A stretch of DNA of 64,000 bases from Arthrobacter sp. 131MFCol6.1 (GCF_000374925.1 NZ_KB895542.1:413354-477353), one strand, 5' to 3'; counted from the first letter of the stretch, positions 1-8,629 are shown. Notes: generated by a model not told the origin, from the sequence alone. Made by a program: numbers and translations.

Positions 1-1896
1 CTAGTTACGCTCACCGGCAGCACACCGGTGATTTCCGGCGCGCCCACGGTCGGCCGCACGCTAAGCGCTACAACCGGCACATGGACCGCCGGAAGCACGT
101 TTGCATACCTGTGGCTGGCCGACGGCATTGCGGTGTCTGGTGCTACAGGATCCACATTAGTCTTGGCTCCCGACCATGTGGGCAAAACGATGACGGTCCA
201 GATCACCGGATCCAAGCCTGGCTACACGATCTTGTCTAAGAAATCCGCCGCAACGGCAGCTGTGACGGCAGGCCCATTCAGCGCCGCTCCAACTCCAAAG
301 ATCACGGGCACAGCCATGGTCGGTTCCATTCTCACAGCGAGTCCCGGCACTTGGTCCCCGACTCCGGCGACGCTTCAATACCAGTGGTATCGTGACGGCG
401 TACCCATCGCCGGAGCCACCACGGCGACGCGTACGCTCACGGCCACCGACGCCGGCGCCCCCCTCACCGTAAAGGTCACCGGTACCAAGCCCGGCTACAC
501 CACGACCGCCATGACCTCCACCCCAACAGCGGCAGTGGCCAAGGCCTCTCTGGGCACGGCCACCCCGACGATCACCGGCACGGCCAGGGTAGGATCCACA
601 CTCACCGCCAACGCCGGCTCGTGGACACCAGCCCCGGGTGCCCTCACATACCAGTGGTACCGCTCCGGGATGCCCGTCACCGGTGCGACGGCAGCGACGC
701 GCATGCTCACCGCTGACGATGCAGGGTCCCCCCTCACCGTTCAGGTCACCGGGTCAAGACCCGGCTACACCACCGCCGTCGTGAGCTCTGCCCCAACAAT
801 GGCAGTGGCCAAGGCGTCCCTGGTTACGGCCATTCCTGCAATCACCGGGACCGCCAAGGTCGGGTCCTCACTCACTGCCAACCCCGGAACCTGGACTCCA
901 GCCCCGGTGACTCTCACGTACCAGTGGTACCGATCGGGCGTGGCCATCGTCGGAGCTACGACAGCGACCCGCATGCTTGCCTTGAATGACGCCGGGGCTA
1001 CTCTCACCGTAAAAGTCACCGGTGCCAAGCCCGGCTACGCCACAGCTTCCGTGACTTCCGCTCCAACGGCGGGAGTGCCGGCAGATTCACTCGCGACGGC
1101 CGTTCCGAAAATCACGGGCACTGCGAAAGTCGACTCGACCCTTACAGTGCTCACCGAACCCTGGGGTCCAGCACCCGTGGCCTTGACTTACCAGTGGTAC
1201 GCCGGCGGCGTCGTTATCCCCGGAGCAAAACTCTCCACTTACAAAGCCACCCCCGCGTACGTCGGCAAGGTCATCACCGTCAGTGTTACCGGCACGAAGG
1301 CGGGGTACTTCACAGCGACCAAGACTTCCGCCCCGACCGCTGCAGTGGCGAAGGGCTCGCTCGTTGCGGCACCCCCGGCGATCACCGGCTACGCCAGGGT
1401 TGGATCCACGCTAACGGCGAACCCAGGCACTTGGGAACCCGCACAAGTCACCCTTAATTACCAGTGGTACCGGTCCGGGGTGGCCATCGTAGGGGCGAAT
1501 GCAGCTACCTACAAGCCCACCACCGCGGACCTCACGAAGGTCCTTACGGTCAGAGTCACTGGATCACAGACCGGATACGCGAGTCGCTCCAAAACCTCAA
1601 CCGCTACGGCAACGGTGACGATGGGTCTAGTGGGACCCGATCCGATGATTTTCGGTGGCTCGGCTTTCTTTTCTACCCTCACCGTGTACCCCGGTGCCTG
1701 GTCGCCGGTTCCGGTGACGCTCCGTTACCAGTGGTACCGCGACGGCGTGCCCGTCATTGGCGCCACTGCCGCAACTTTCACACCTGACTGGGACGATCTC
1801 TGGTTCAAGCGACTCATCACCGTCCGGGTCTCCGCGTCCAAAACCGGTTACACCACGGTCAAAAAGACGTCGCTCCCTTATCGGACCTGGATTTGA
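1..1896 (+). CDS. Ig-like repeat surface protein, 5' end outside window
   Basis: The reading frame is open from base 1, so the gene begins upstream and only its C-terminal part (about 631 residues) is present. It holds about seven repeats of roughly 90 residues. Each has the pattern ITGTAxVGSxLTAxPGTW, then YQWYRxG, then VTGxKxGYTT, typical of Ig-like repeats in actinobacterial secreted proteins. The last repeat is more diverged and the protein ends in LPYRTWI with no sortase LPxTG anchor. It is probably a secreted or wall-associated adhesin or wall-binding protein, but no catalytic domain is visible. Two related repeats close the 917-residue protein at 58653-61406, so the window is bracketed by this repeat type. 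A GTG lies at base 28 but falls inside a repeat and is unlikely to be the start. Confidence 0.85.
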   Translation, partial: LVTLTGSTPVISGAPTVGRTLSATTGTWTAGSTFAYLWLADGIAVSGATGSTLVLAPDHVGKTMTVQITGSKPGYTILSKKSAATAAVTAGPFSAAPTPKITGTAMVGSILTASPGTWSPTPATLQYQWYRDGVPIAGATTATRTLTATDAGAPLTVKVTGTKPGYTTTAMTSTPTAAVAKASLGTATPTITGTARVGSTLTANAGSWTPAPGALTYQWYRSGMPVTGATAATRMLTADDAGSPLTVQVTGSRPGYTTAVVSSAPTMAVAKASLVTAIPAITGTAKVGSSLTANPGTWTPAPVTLTYQWYRSGVAIVGATTATRMLALNDAGATLTVKVTGAKPGYATASVTSAPTAGVPADSLATAVPKITGTAKVDSTLTVLTEPWGPAPVALTYQWYAGGVVIPGAKLSTYKATPAYVGKVITVSVTGTKAGYFTATKTSAPTAAVAKGSLVAAPPAITGYARVGSTLTANPGTWEPAQVTLNYQWYRSGVAIVGANAATYKPTTADLTKVLTVRVTGSQTGYASRSKTSTATATVTMGLVGPDPMIFGGSAFFSTLTVYPGAWSPVPVTLRYQWYRDGVPVIGATAATFTPDWDDLWFKRLITVRVSASKTGYTTVKKTSLPYRTWI

Positions 1897-2810
1897 TAAA
1901 TGCCGGGACTGTATCCAGGGAACAGTCCAACTTGCCCGCTCGGCATGCGCATCGATGATGACTGGGCACTAAGTCTCGGCCGGTTGCCCTTTCGGGGACT
2001 TGCCGGCGGCTCGGCTCTGACGCTTTGGAGACATGGTGCATGGTCAAGAGTGAGCGGCCCTCACGGCTACAAAAGTCGTAGGCCTTGCTCACGCCGCAGC
2101 CGAGCCAACGGCAAGGAACGCCCGCGAGTCGCAATGACGCGCGGGGGTTATTCGTCATCTGGGGTCAGCCGAGCGATATGCCTTTTGCCGACATTGGAAG
2201 TCGTCTTGCCGGCCTTGGGCCCGTGACGCCGGCGGTGAGCTTTTCGCCCTGGTCGGGAAGGCCCCGACTTTCAACGCCTGAGAAGGTGACGAAGCGTAGG
2301 CCGCACGGCAACCAGACCGCGTTGTTCGGCTGCAGCCAGCCGTCCTCGGCCAGAGGTGCGGCGCTGAGCAGCACAGTGCTGGCTGGCAGTCGCACGGGCT
2401 CGGTGCCCATCGCGACGGTGACGAGGAAGTCCGCGTTGCGATCGCAAATGAGCAGGTACCCAGTCGGAGTTCCCAGGCAAAGGAGTGTGCCCGGCGACGG
2501 ATGTCAGCGGGGCCTACTGGATTGTTCCTTGAACTCTGGTGTTTGCGAACCGCTTTTCGTCTCCGAGGGGCTAACCCAATCCCTACGGAATCACGGCCTC
2601 TTTTCTTGGGCGGACGCCACCAATTACTAGCCGAACTTCTCGGCAGTCCATGGCTAACGAGGCGCAGCGCGCGTCCGATAGTCGTCATAGATGCTTGAGT
2701 TCGTCATACGTGCAAGAGTAAGCGCGAGCTCTGGCCCGATTTCGCGAGCGGCAGCACAGCAATCTTCCCGTTTGGCTTCTCCAGATGGGAACTCACTAAC
2801 AGGAGAAACA
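1897..2810. other. Gene-poor stretch with remnant DNA
   Basis: No intact gene is convincing here. Overlapping open frames occur on both strands, as expected of GC-rich non-coding DNA. The only recognisable coding signal is the GH13-like C-terminal remnant at 2323-2480 on the minus strand. The stretch separates the Ig-repeat gene from the AAA operon and looks like an eroded insertion boundary. Confidence 0.6.
2323..2480 (-). pseudogene. Remnant of GH13 alpha-glucosidase-like C-terminus (copy 1)
   Basis: On the minus strand the frame reads LLICDRNADFLV, then VAMGTEPVRLP, then TVLLSAAPLAEDGWLQPNN and AVWL. This resembles the C-terminal beta-sandwich tail of GH13 alpha-glucosidases from this bacterial group; the family assignment is from memory of the motif. 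No catalytic barrel is present. The last residues before the expected stop have been replaced. A second copy, about 85 percent identical by eye over about 120 bases and in the same orientation, lies at 7287-7433, so the two form direct repeats around the AAA operon. Confidence 0.6.
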
Positions 2811-3140
2811 ATGAAACCCCGAAGTATTGCAGCCCCGCTGCTTTTGCCTCTCGTCACTTTCGGCATTTATTCCCTCGTCTGGAGTGTCAAGACTAAGAAT
2901 GAAATGAATAACTCTGGCACGGCGATCCCTACGGCTTGGCTACTCATCGTGCCGATCGCCAACATTGTCTGGCTATGGAAATACTCAGTAGGCGTTGAGC
3001 AGTTCACCCGAGGGGGACTCGGACGACACGCAGCCTTCTGGGTGCAGTTCCTCCTGGGTACCATCGGCCCCGCCATTGTGCAGAGCAAGTTCAACAAGGC
3101 GATAGATGCAGCATCGGCAGAGAGACTGATCGCGGTCTAA
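2811..3140 (+). CDS. Small DUF4234-like membrane protein
   Basis: 109 residues from an ATG preceded by the site AGGAGAAACA; longer upstream starts lack such a site. The protein has three hydrophobic segments: around residues 8-25 (LLLPLVTFGIYSLVW), 43-58 (AWLLIVPIANIVWLWK) and 76-90. The pattern of small membrane helices with FGIYSLVW near the start and KFNKAID near the end matches the DUF4234 family of uncharacterised bacterial membrane proteins. It stands alone, 328 bases before the AAA operon and on the same strand. No enzymatic residues are visible. Its role is unknown, and whether it belongs functionally to the operon downstream is not clear. Confidence 0.7.
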   Translation: MKPRSIAAPLLLPLVTFGIYSLVWSVKTKNEMNNSGTAIPTAWLLIVPIANIVWLWKYSVGVEQFTRGGLGRHAAFWVQFLLGTIGPAIVQSKFNKAIDAASAERLIAV

Positions 3141-3292
3141 ATGCCGCTGCCTCGCGTGACTATGTCGCGTTCGGCGCGGAATTCACTGCGCTGAAGGGTG
3201 CTAGAGACAACATCGGCTCTTGGATTGACTACCGGGGATCGGCGGGAAGCCCATCGTGACTGTCAGCCAAAGCACCGTTCCACCAGAACATT

Positions 3293-3329
3293 CGCCGGCC
3301 CCGTCGGAAATACGCCGTCGGGGCCGGCG
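3293..3329 (+). terminator. GC-rich hairpin between DUF4234 gene and AAA operon
   Basis: The arms cgccggccccg and cggggccggcg form an 11-bp perfect stem around a 15-base loop. No T-tract follows, so it could be a weak or Rho-assisted terminator. It is the only structure seen in the 328-base gap 3141-3468. A 67-codon frame crossing it was rejected as a gene. Confidence 0.35.
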
Positions 3330-3468
3330 GCTCGGCTTCGTCGCCGGCTACGCATTACCGAACAAGCCCGTTCCTGATGTCCCTCTCCGTGACAGTCCTT
3401 CGCAATGCGGGATTCGCGAAGTCATGCTGAGATACACTTCGACGAGACCGGACAGGTGAGGGGAAAAA

Positions 3469-5100
3469 TTGAATTCCAAGAAGCCGTTAACCTTCAGTGA
3501 AACGTTGATCGATCTAATACGGGCGCGACACCCGGTGCTCATGGTCGAAACGCACGAAGGGGATCGTGTAATCACGGCGGCTGAAGCTGTTGCTTCAGGG
3601 CCGCAGCTAAGGCGTCCCCGGCGAGTCATTCTTTACACAGTTTCAAAGGGTCTCCACATTCCGGGCCAGGCAGGAAAACCGACGTCTCCGGATGTGGCAC
3701 TTTCTGAAGCAGTTAAGGCCTCGGAGCCGACTCTCTTTGTGTTCTTCGACCTTCACCATTTCTTGGGATCGCAGGGGCGCCCTGCAGAGCCGGCCATGGT
3801 TCGAGCAGTCCTGGATGCGGCCACTGCGTTTAGAACCGGCGAAATCCCGCACACCTTGATCATGGTTTCACCCGGGATGACCCTGCCGGTCGATCTCGAA
3901 AAGGAGGTCACCGTTGTTGATCTCCCTCTTCCTGGCGCTGACGAGATAGAAACCGTTTTGAATGGAATCGTTAACGCCAATGCAGCATCGATAGTTGTAG
4001 ATCTAAGCCCAGACGAAAGGCAACGGCTCATGCAGGCGGCTCAGGGACTAACGCTCGGTGAAGCTGAAAACGCCTTTGCACGGGCCATCGCCACGGACCG
4101 TCGCTTGGACGCGTCCGACATCGCCATGGTTCTCGACGAAAAACGCCAGACAATCAGGAAATCCGGATTGCTTGAGTTCATTTCTCCAACTGGAACGATG
4201 GCGGATGTTGGCGGACTTGAAAACTTGAAGAAGTGGCTCGCCAAGAGAAACGGTTCGTGGCTTCCCGAGGCACAGAGGTGGTCGATACCTGCTCCGAAGG
4301 GTGTCCTGATCACCGGAATCCCAGGATGCGGGAAGAGCCTGACGGCGACCTGCATGGCTACACTTTGGGGCCTACCGTTGTTGCGGCTCGACGTCGGCCG
4401 GGTGTTTTCGGGTCTAGTAGGCTCCAGCGAGCAAAACATGAGAGGCGCGCTGAAACTGGCAGAGGCCGTGTCGCCGTCCATCCTGTGGATAGACGAGATC
4501 GAGAAAGGGTTCGGGTCCTCCGGCGGGGGAGACTCTGGTACCAGCCAACGGGTCTTTGGTACCTTCCTGACGTGGATGCAGGAAAAGAAGAACCCAGTCT
4601 TCGTCATCGCCACAGCCAACAAGATAGATGCGCTGCCCCCTGAATTCCTTCGCAAGGGGCGCTTCGACGAAATATTCTTCGTGGATCTCCCGACCAAAGA
4701 AGAGCGAACGCACATCTGGAAGATTCAACTGGATAAACGTCTGGGAGGGACCTCTGAAGCCTCTGGAGATTTTGACGTTGATTCGGGTTCGTTGAACGCA
4801 CTTGCTGAAAGAAGCGAAGGATTCTCTGGAGCGGAGATCGCAGAGGCCGTGATCAGCGCGTGCTTCGAGGCATTCTCGGAACGACGCAGGCTGAATGAGA
4901 AAGATCTGCATCGGGCCATCGCCAATACTGTGCCCTTGTCCGTCACCCAGGCGGAGCAGATCAACGCCGTCCGGGGATGGGCGTCGAAACGCGCCGTGGC
5001 CGCCACCTCCATCAGCGCTCGTGAGGAATATTCAACAAGCGGATCTGCATCTGCCGACGACGTCACTTCCTGGCGCGGCGGTCGACAGATCGATTTCTAG
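3469..5100 (+). CDS. Ycf46-like AAA family ATPase
   Basis: 543 residues from a TTG start preceded by a GAGGGG site. The N-terminal part (about 1-235) resembles the non-ATPase domain of Ycf46-type proteins. The AAA module follows: Walker A GIPGCGKS at about 282-289, Walker [10 protein letters not shown] at about 338-346, and a sensor/arginine-finger region [10 protein letters not shown] near 394-403. The phrase [19 protein letters not shown] after Walker A is characteristic of Ycf46 proteins. The AAA+ fold uses ATP hydrolysis to remodel a partner protein; the partner here is unknown. It heads a tight five-gene operon (gaps 9, 2, -4, -4) with DUF1257-like, DUF2997-like, HhH membrane and Fe-S proteins. 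In cyanobacteria ycf46 is known near related small genes, so the set probably works together. Cytoplasmic. The N-terminal domain assignment is the least certain part. Confidence 0.85.
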   Translation: MNSKKPLTFSETLIDLIRARHPVLMVETHEGDRVITAAEAVASGPQLRRPRRVILYTVSKGLHIPGQAGKPTSPDVALSEAVKASEPTLFVFFDLHHFLGSQGRPAEPAMVRAVLDAATAFRTGEIPHTLIMVSPGMTLPVDLEKEVTVVDLPLPGADEIETVLNGIVNANAASIVVDLSPDERQRLMQAAQGLTLGEAENAFARAIATDRRLDASDIAMVLDEKRQTIRKSGLLEFISPTGTMADVGGLENLKKWLAKRNGSWLPEAQRWSIPAPKGVLITGIPGCGKSLTATCMATLWGLPLLRLDVGRVFSGLVGSSEQNMRGALKLAEAVSPSILWIDEIEKGFGSSGGGDSGTSQRVFGTFLTWMQEKKNPVFVIATANKIDALPPEFLRKGRFDEIFFVDLPTKEERTHIWKIQLDKRLGGTSEASGDFDVDSGSLNALAERSEGFSGAEIAEAVISACFEAFSERRRLNEKDLHRAIANTVPLSVTQAEQINAVRGWASKRAVAATSISAREEYSTSGSASADDVTSWRGGRQIDF

Positions 5101-5109
5101 GAGTAACTG

Positions 5110-5535
5110 ATGAGCCTCGAGGTTCTCCTCATACCCATTGGAATCGCAGCGATAGCGGCGATTCGGGAAGCGCGAAGCACCGACCTCTGCGAAAAATGCA
5201 AGTCCACACGAATAAAGGACCAGGATCTCCTTCGTGACGCTCTGATCGCCATGGGAGCCACGCGTCTCAGCTTGGGCCAGGGAAGAATCACTGGCGATAG
5301 TCCTTACGGACGAATAACGTTTCAGCTCGTGGGCGGCGTATTCCTCGGTCGCGTCGACGGCTCCGATCAAGATGCGACAACTAGCATGTTGGCGGCACTA
5401 GACATGTCCGTTGGGGTTTTACTCCAGCAGAGAACAGTCGAGTCATTGCATGCGCGGGCGGCGGAGATGGGATTGACTCTCATTTCGCAAACCAGTGACA
5501 ACGGCGATGTGCAACTCGTATTCGAACAGGCCTAA
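5110..5535 (+). CDS. DUF1257/Ycf35-like protein
   Basis: 141 residues; ATG preceded by TAGGAG, which overlaps the stop of the AAA gene. A hydrophobic N-terminus (VLLIPIGIAAIAAI) is followed by a CEKC pair near residues 27-30. The core STRIKDQDLLRDALIAMGA is the pattern of DUF1257 (Ycf35) proteins, where a small alpha-beta domain starts with a K-D-x-x-L-L-x-x-A-L helix. The end (LHARAAEMGLTLI ... DVQLVF) also fits the family C-terminus. The function of DUF1257 is not established. The extra N-terminal hydrophobic stretch and the CxxC pair are departures from the cyanobacterial form and might allow membrane attachment or metal binding. Its position between the AAA ATPase and the DUF2997-like gene is strong support for the assignment. 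Confidence 0.65.
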   Translation: MSLEVLLIPIGIAAIAAIREARSTDLCEKCKSTRIKDQDLLRDALIAMGATRLSLGQGRITGDSPYGRITFQLVGGVFLGRVDGSDQDATTSMLAALDMSVGVLLQQRTVESLHARAAEMGLTLISQTSDNGDVQLVFEQA

Positions 5536-5537
5536 GA

Positions 5538-5756
5538 ATGAAAAAAATTACGATAACTGTTTCCTATTCGGGTGCTATTACCGCAGAATCCAGCGGCCAA
5601 CCGGGCCCGAGTTGTATGGATGAGTTGGCGATGATCCAGGCCTTGTTGCCGGGCGCTGAAATTGCGGATTCTCGCCTGACGCCTGAGTATTTTCAAGTAG
5701 CTCACACCCCGCAGGCCGTCTTCCAGCAGACCATGACGAATGAGAGTGAACAATGA
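5538..5756 (+). CDS. DUF2997-like small protein
   Basis: 72 residues, starting 2 bases after the preceding stop, so probably translated by coupling. The N-terminus MKKITITVSYSGAITAES followed by GxSCMDE matches the DUF2997 pattern (MKKIxVxIxxxGxxxxExxGxxGxxC). The conserved cysteine is at about residue 27. DUF2997 proteins are about 60-75 residues with unknown function and are found beside DUF1257 genes. In this operon it may be a small substrate, a modified peptide or a regulatory partner of the Fe-S protein or AAA ATPase. That is inference only. Confidence 0.65.
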   Translation: MKKITITVSYSGAITAESSGQPGPSCMDELAMIQALLPGAEIADSRLTPEYFQVAHTPQAVFQQTMTNESEQ

Positions 5757-6544
5757 CACCTGAAGAAAAACTGTGTTCGCGGACTTGGCGGCTGCGGAAT
5801 AGTGCCGGGGTGCTATGGAGTATTCTCTCGTTCGGTTTGCTGACGGGTGTTGGCTTCCTCATTCGCGGTCTGAAAGCAAAGAACAAACTGTGGATTGGGC
5901 TCGGCGTTGGTTTCAGCGTCCTCGGGGTTGCGTTGCTCGTTGCGAGCACGACCTTCGACTCCGGAACAAAGGCGGCGCCGATTCACTCGGTTGCCAGCGA
6001 TATCTGGGGGTGGTGCTGGTTCCTGACTTTCGCCGGCGGTGTCGCGCTGACGTTTGTCTTCAACAGGAAGTGGCTTATTTGGAAGGCCCACTCGACTGAC
6101 TCAAAGTGGTATGCGCAGGCTGGCTCTGCGGCTGCTGCTACGTCTCCTTCGAACTCCCCAGTCGTAGGATTCGATCCGAACGCAGGTGCCGCCGCCCTCT
6201 CGGCGGCAACATTGCGCACTAGCCACGCGACCACGGCCACACAAACGTCCGGACAGCAGGAGCCGAATTTCGGCACGACACAACCCCTGAACGTCAACTC
6301 AGCCTCGGTCCAGGACCTGACCCGACTGGTAGGTATCGGGCAAGACGCTGCACAACGCATCGTGCAGGCCAGACAGGGTTCTGGTCCGTTCAGCTCATTC
6401 GAGCAACTCATGTCGAAGTCCGGGGTGCAGCCGCATCTGCTGATCCCGCTTCGAGACCACCTTGTGTTCGGTCCTGGTGAATCTGACGGAACGGGACGCC
6501 AAGAAGCCCCCGGCCACGCATCGTCTCGCCGTCTCGACCTGTGA
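5753..6544 (+). CDS. Membrane protein with ComEA-like helix-hairpin-helix domain
   Basis: 263 residues; its ATG overlaps the preceding stop by four bases (ATGA). Three hydrophobic segments lie at about 20-37, 44-63 and 85-103. A low-complexity Ala/Ser/Thr linker (about 120-180) leads to a C-terminal helix-hairpin-helix unit at about 182-242: PLNVNSASVQDLTRLVGIG, then AQRIVQARQ, then FSSFEQLM. This is the ComEA/SLBB-associated HhH pattern, which binds DNA in competence proteins and serves as a protein scaffold elsewhere. The topology places the HhH domain on a flexible linker after three membrane helices. A membrane HhH protein is an unusual companion of Ycf46-like ATPases and may anchor the complex or connect it to DNA. 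Confidence 0.75.
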   Translation: MTPEEKLCSRTWRLRNSAGVLWSILSFGLLTGVGFLIRGLKAKNKLWIGLGVGFSVLGVALLVASTTFDSGTKAAPIHSVASDIWGWCWFLTFAGGVALTFVFNRKWLIWKAHSTDSKWYAQAGSAAAATSPSNSPVVGFDPNAGAAALSAATLRTSHATTATQTSGQQEPNFGTTQPLNVNSASVQDLTRLVGIGQDAAQRIVQARQGSGPFSSFEQLMSKSGVQPHLLIPLRDHLVFGPGESDGTGRQEAPGHASSRRLDL

Positions 6545-7188
6545 CCATCGCTACCCTTCGCATCGGACGGGTGTTGCACGGCACAACGGCCGAAGGTCCG
6601 GGGTTCCGGTCGGCTATCTGGTTTCAGGGCTGCCGCATCCAGTGCAGAGGTTGCATCAACCCGCATCTATTTTCGGAACGGGGCGGGACGACGGTAGCTG
6701 TCGACACGGTGATAAGCGAGGCCGTTGACGCTGGAGTGGAGGGGTTCACGCTCATCGGGGGAGAGCCATTCGATCAAGCCCTCGCAGGCGGAGCCTTGGC
6801 TCGAGCAGCCCAGGCTCGAGGACTTGGAGTCATTGTCTTCACAGGGTACGAGTATGAGTCCTTGAAGAACCGAGACGCTGATGCGCGTGCCCTACTCGCT
6901 GCGACCGACCTGCTGGTGGACGGGCCATATCTGGCGGAGAGCCCAGAGACTGTCCGTTCGCTGGTGGGCTCAAGTAACCAGCGATTCATCCACCTGACCG
7001 AGCGCTACGCAACGTACAGGCCAGAGCTTGTGGCCAACCGAATCGACGTGCGGATCTTGGCCGACGGATCCATCGATGTTGCCGGTTTCCTCGGAAATCA
7101 GCAATTGCAGGCGTTGGCCACGGCGACAAACGCCCGACGTTCCTCGAGAGCAGGACATGCCGCCGCAATTGCTGACGCAACGTCGTAG
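6541..7188 (+). CDS. Radical-SAM activase-like 4Fe-4S protein
   Basis: 215 residues from a GTG overlapping the previous stop by four bases. The motif CRIQCRGC at residues 31-38 is the CxxxCxxC cluster ligand of radical SAM enzymes, preceded by GPGFRSAIWFQG, as in NrdG/PflA-type activases. LIGGEPF near residue 77 corresponds to the GGEP motif that binds the SAM methionine group. The length is short, like NrdG and the single-cluster Fer4_12 family. Such proteins install a glycyl radical or carry out related SAM chemistry, but no glycyl-radical enzyme gene is nearby. The substrate may therefore be another operon product. It is the last gene of the operon and is followed by a strong hairpin terminator. 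Motif recognition is confident; the reaction is not known. Confidence 0.8.
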   Translation: MTIATLRIGRVLHGTTAEGPGFRSAIWFQGCRIQCRGCINPHLFSERGGTTVAVDTVISEAVDAGVEGFTLIGGEPFDQALAGGALARAAQARGLGVIVFTGYEYESLKNRDADARALLAATDLLVDGPYLAESPETVRSLVGSSNQRFIHLTERYATYRPELVANRIDVRILADGSIDVAGFLGNQQLQALATATNARRSSRAGHAAAIADATS

Positions 7189-7209
7189 CCGTCAGCGCTG
7201 TGAGGCGCG

Positions 7210-7259
7210 AAAGGGCCATCCACGTTCAGCTGTGAAGCGGAACGTGGACGGGGCCTTTT
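7210..7259 (+). terminator. Terminator of the AAA/Fe-S operon
   Basis: The stem TCCACGTTC/GAACGTGGA is extended by AAAGG.../...CCTTTT pairing and ends in a T-rich run. It lies 22 bases after the stop of the Fe-S gene, as expected of a Rho-independent terminator. Confidence 0.75.
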
Positions 7260-7286
7260 CGTGTGACCGGAGCGCGATCGCTCGCC

Positions 7287-7433
7287 CTAGCCCCTCAGCA
7301 CCCAGGCGGCGTTGTTCGGCTGCAGCCAGCAGTCCTCGGCCAGGGGAGCGGCGCTGAGCAGCACTGTGCCTGCGGGCAGCTTCACCGGCTCGGTTCCCAT
7401 CGCGACGGCGACTAGGAAGTGCGCGTTGCGTTC
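7287..7433 (-). pseudogene. Remnant of GH13 alpha-glucosidase-like C-terminus (copy 2)
   Basis: On the minus strand the frame reads NAHFLVAVAMGTEPVKLP, then GTVLLSAAPLAEDCWLQPNN, and ends AAWVLRG with a natural stop. It matches copy 1 at 2323-2480 and keeps the authentic 3' end that copy 1 has lost. The homology stops abruptly near base 7433, where a plus-strand DUF6308-like fragment begins, so this is a recombination junction. The remnant has no start and no catalytic domain. Confidence 0.65.
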
Positions 7434-7700
7434 ATGGCGCGCAAGCGCCCTGCGCTAATCCCCATCTACGATTCCGTTGTTGGGAAGGCCACCGGCTTTG
7501 CAAATGCCGACGGGACGTGGCGTGCGTGGCGTCACGCATTCACGACAGACACAGCATTCACCAGCAGATTGCACTTCTTGCGCTCGGCCGCCGGGCTTGA
7601 GCGCGTCTCGCTATTGCGCATTCTCGATGTAACTCTTTGGATGCACGGCACGCATGGCGTCGGCGAGCAGGAGCGTGTAGGCGACACCGAGGAAGCGTAA
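7434..7700 (+). pseudogene. 5'-truncated DUF6308-like gene
   Basis: The plus-strand frame carries ARKRPALIPIYDSVV and, later, SLLRILDVTLWM, both typical of the C-terminal half of DUF6308 proteins. The first hundred or so residues of the family are missing because the frame abuts the GH13 remnant at about 7433. An ATG at 7434 could still initiate (the phrase MARKRP), but no ribosome site precedes it. DUF6308 has no assigned function. The stop lies 3 bases before the next gene, which suggests the two once formed an operon. Confidence 0.5.
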
Positions 7701-7703
7701 GCA

Positions 7704-8288
7704 ATGCCAGTTGGAGCCGCCCAGGCCGCATTTTGTACGGCTGCCGCCGGAGACGGGATCCACCTCGAGATGGCCAAGGTTTCCTGGATCAATCAGCGAG
7801 GTCATTTTGGACTCCCGCAGGAGGCAGCAGACTCGGCGGGAGCTGCCTTATCCGCGATTTTTCTGGCGCTCAAAGGTGAGAGGGATGCGCAGGCGGCCAA
7901 ACGGTTCACTCCGTTGCCGGGCGACTTTTATCATGCGCCAACGGGCACCTTTATCGAAACCGATGAGTTGCAGCACTTTACAACCTTCCGGTTCCAAACC
8001 CTGGAGCTGTATCCGCCGGGCGTTCCTCTCGGATTCGAGAAGGATGAGTACGCGAGTCTTTGCCGACAGTTGGCGCTGCGTGCCGACAAATACCGAGCCG
8101 CAAAGGCCGCGACAGGTTTTGGGCCAGGCGGCAGGCAGCGGCAGCGCGCGCACAACGACGCATTGCGCGACTTGGTTATTCCCGCAATGGGCCACCCACC
8201 CGTCATCCGTATCCCGATTCTCGACGACAACGGGGAGGGAGCCTACTTTCGCCATCGCGAAATGCTGATGTCCAGGCTCTCAGGCTGA
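7704..8288 (+). CDS. Unrecognised protein, possible PD-(D/E)xK-like fold
   Basis: 194 residues; ATG preceded by GAGGAAG inside the end of the truncated DUF6308 frame. I do not recognise the family. The central segment GDFYHAPTGTFIETDELQHFT has an acidic arrangement (D, then E-x-D-E, then H) that recalls the PD-(D/E)xK or DUF559-like nuclease core. Nearby lie a lysine-rich helix and the end motif HPPVIRIPI. The nuclease idea rests on this pattern alone. No signal peptide or membrane segment is seen. Its partner upstream is broken, so the gene may be in decay. Confidence 0.5.
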   Translation: MPVGAAQAAFCTAAAGDGIHLEMAKVSWINQRGHFGLPQEAADSAGAALSAIFLALKGERDAQAAKRFTPLPGDFYHAPTGTFIETDELQHFTTFRFQTLELYPPGVPLGFEKDEYASLCRQLALRADKYRAAKAATGFGPGGRQRQRAHNDALRDLVIPAMGHPPVIRIPILDDNGEGAYFRHREMLMSRLSG

Positions 8289-8434
8289 CTAGGGACCCGC
8301 TACGAATTAAGATTAATGGCGTGCGCGAGGACTGCCTCGCCCACCCACTCGCCCCCACCGAGACAAATATATGGCGCCTGCCGTAGCTTTGAATCGAGAC
8401 TATGTCGGGCTGGTTTATGCACTCATTGCAGCCG

Positions 8435-8629
8435 TCAGTAGGCGTTGAGGGCGGCTTCTAGCACCGGTCTAAGCTGGCCGCGCCGTGATCGGGCGGCGCC
8501 ACTCATCACCAGGGTTTTCTTACGGACAGGTGCGTCTTTCAGCGGTGACGTTCGGGTTTGAGCGATTTCGGTGTCCCCATCGAGCACGTCATTGATAGGC
8601 GCAAAGCCGTGGAGGCTCTCGTCGGGCAT
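8435..8629 (-). CDS. Small hypothetical protein (64 aa)
   Basis: 64 residues beginning MPDESLHGFAPINDVLDG, with a convincing ribosome site AGGGAGAG seven bases before the ATG. It is polar and carries a basic C-terminal half (APVRKKTLVMSG...RSRRGQ), with no membrane segment or known motif. It stands alone in degraded DNA. The start signal is the main reason to list it; it could also be the front of a broken gene. Confidence 0.35.
   Translation of the reverse strand: MPDESLHGFAPINDVLDGDTEIAQTRTSPLKDAPVRKKTLVMSGAARSRRGQLRPVLEAALNAY

Noticed and set aside
1859..2688. Several overlapping frames of 70-180 codons
   Set aside because: All lack ribosome sites and read as GC-rich low-complexity; only the GH13-like tail is recognisable.
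3256..3459. 67-codon frame before the AAA gene
   Set aside because: It crosses a strong hairpin, has no family-like sequence and no convincing start signal.
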